Source: Pseudodesulfovibrio sp. JC047
Lineage (GTDB): Bacteria > Desulfobacterota > Desulfovibrionia > Desulfovibrionales > Desulfovibrionaceae
NCBI RefSeq assembly: GCF_010468615.1
Contig: NZ_WUEH01000028.1
Coordinates: forward strand, 1 to 36,664
Reading direction: 5' to 3'
Length of the DNA: 36,664 nucleotides
Shown here piece after piece: positions 36,121 through 36,664 of this stretch (position 1 is its first letter; each line of letters opens with the position of its first letter). The notes below the pieces were generated by a model. That model was not told the DNA's origin. It saw only the letters and a list, made by a program, of their open reading frames with translations, and ran no database searches. The position numbers and the translations under genes were made by a program.

Positions 36121-36564
36121 TTATCGAGCATGTTCCTTCTTCTTTCTGTGTTTCCCCCATTCTTGCATGGGAGTCACAAAGGGGTCCGGTGTTTCTGTAA
36201 AGCCGAGGGGGATGCGCAGGCCGGGATTGGAATCCCAGAGCAGGTTTCCGAAGGCATCGTATTGGATGGCCTTTACCACGTTTCCGGTTGAAGAAACAAC
36301 CGCTTTCAGCGTTCCGACCTGATCGTATTCGAGGGCATAGTCGTTGCCGTTGACAGTCATGAAGTACGGCAGCCGCTCACCCTCTTCGTAATTAAAGACG
36401 TATTCGCGCTTGCCGTCGTGGAACGTATCGAGGCTGATGAAGTCGCGCCGCAACGGTTCGAACACACCATCAGCGTATTCAACCCAATCACGTTCGTATT
36501 CGCCGGTCATGAAATTGTAGGTGAACTTGCAATAGCGATCTTTAGCCGGAGTTGAAAAGAGCAT
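36121..36564 (-). pseudogene. Orphan Rhs/YD-repeat fragment
   Basis: A 147-residue frame with Rhs core features: YD-type repeats (ALEYDQVGTLKAVVSSTGNVVKAIQYDAFGNLLWDSNP) leading to LRIPLGF, where full Rhs proteins continue as PLGFAGG-L-D and then a variable toxin tip. Here the sequence turns instead into TETPDPFVTPMQEWGKHRKKKEHAR and stops. No N-terminal Rhs shell is present upstream: the frame closes at 36603 and a plus-strand gene begins at 36641. A seven-C run lies at 36583-36589, just before the ATG. It is best read as a displaced or decayed Rhs tip; expression as a small protein is possible. Confidence 0.65.
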
Positions 36565-36640
36565 TTTAATGGAATGGACCCGCCCCCCCGGTATACGGCA
36601 TCATAGTGCCAAACAAAACGTACTCAGGAGGACGAGTCAC

Positions 36641-36664
36641 ATGAAAAATATTGCCACCATTGGG
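36641..36664 (+). CDS. Start of an unidentified gene, cut by the window end
   Basis: ATG at 36641 behind a good AGGAGGA element (36627-36633). Only eight codons (MKNIATIG) are in the window, too few to identify the product. It is divergent from the Rhs fragment. Confidence 0.6.

Overview
The window looks like a chromosomal segment of a sulfate-reducing delta-proteobacterium of the Desulfovibrio/Pseudodesulfovibrio type. The evidence is a periplasmic [NiFe] hydrogenase (small subunit with a Tat signal, large subunit with intact L1 and L2 cysteine motifs) beside its maturation endopeptidase and a HypC chaperone, together with a compact moderate-GC gene style and a typical rpmH-rnpA-yidD-yidC-jag-mnmE operon. 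The genus is inferred from protein resemblance only. No rRNA, tRNA, CRISPR array, transposase or integrase was seen.

Layout. 1-925: an unrecognised gene split by a ten-C run, with a second ten-C run upstream. 935-6567: small hypothetical proteins, gmhA (heptose synthesis), purU (formyl-THF hydrolysis), a 516-residue orphan protein, a zinc-ribbon membrane protein, an exported protein and a Cys-rich small protein. 6672-8287: znuB-znuC, the zinc/manganese ABC permease and ATPase, with no binding-protein gene beside them. 8547-11811: an exported family 3 glycoside hydrolase, tail to tail with an operon of two META-domain lipoproteins and an outer-membrane barrel. 11944-14441: a TrpB2-type tryptophan synthase beta chain behind a well-formed attenuator-like leader, then a sirtuin. 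14601-15743: isocitrate dehydrogenase. 15935-20757: the hydrogenase region, with hynC-hypC on the plus strand, an SMR transporter and a small membrane protein on the minus strand, and hynB-hynA on the minus strand. 21263-25677: a thiamine-binding-type protein followed by a PAS-PAS-GGDEF diguanylate cyclase, a GNAT acetyltransferase, and a UPF0280/LUD-domain pair. 25900-31280: the ribosomal protein L34 / RNase P / membrane insertase / Jag / MnmE operon. 31333-34952: NhaA antiporter, a PNPOx-fold protein, a GDSL hydrolase and threonine aldolase. 34949-36564: a decayed stretch with a LOG-family gene remnant, an AT-richer membrane protein and an orphan Rhs fragment. The window ends at the first codons of a new gene.

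The most interesting structure is the leader of the TrpB2 gene (13370-13581, minus strand). A promoter-like pair places the predicted transcript start at, or one base before, the ATG of a 23-codon reading frame with a single Trp codon. The last codons of that frame form one arm of a long hairpin that captures the 5' arm of a strong intrinsic terminator. This is the geometry of ribosome-mediated attenuation, apparently with a leaderless leader peptide. Other points worth checking are the paired ten-C runs, a likely ATT start codon for rnpA overlapping rpmH, and the internally deleted LOG gene next to the Rhs remnant.
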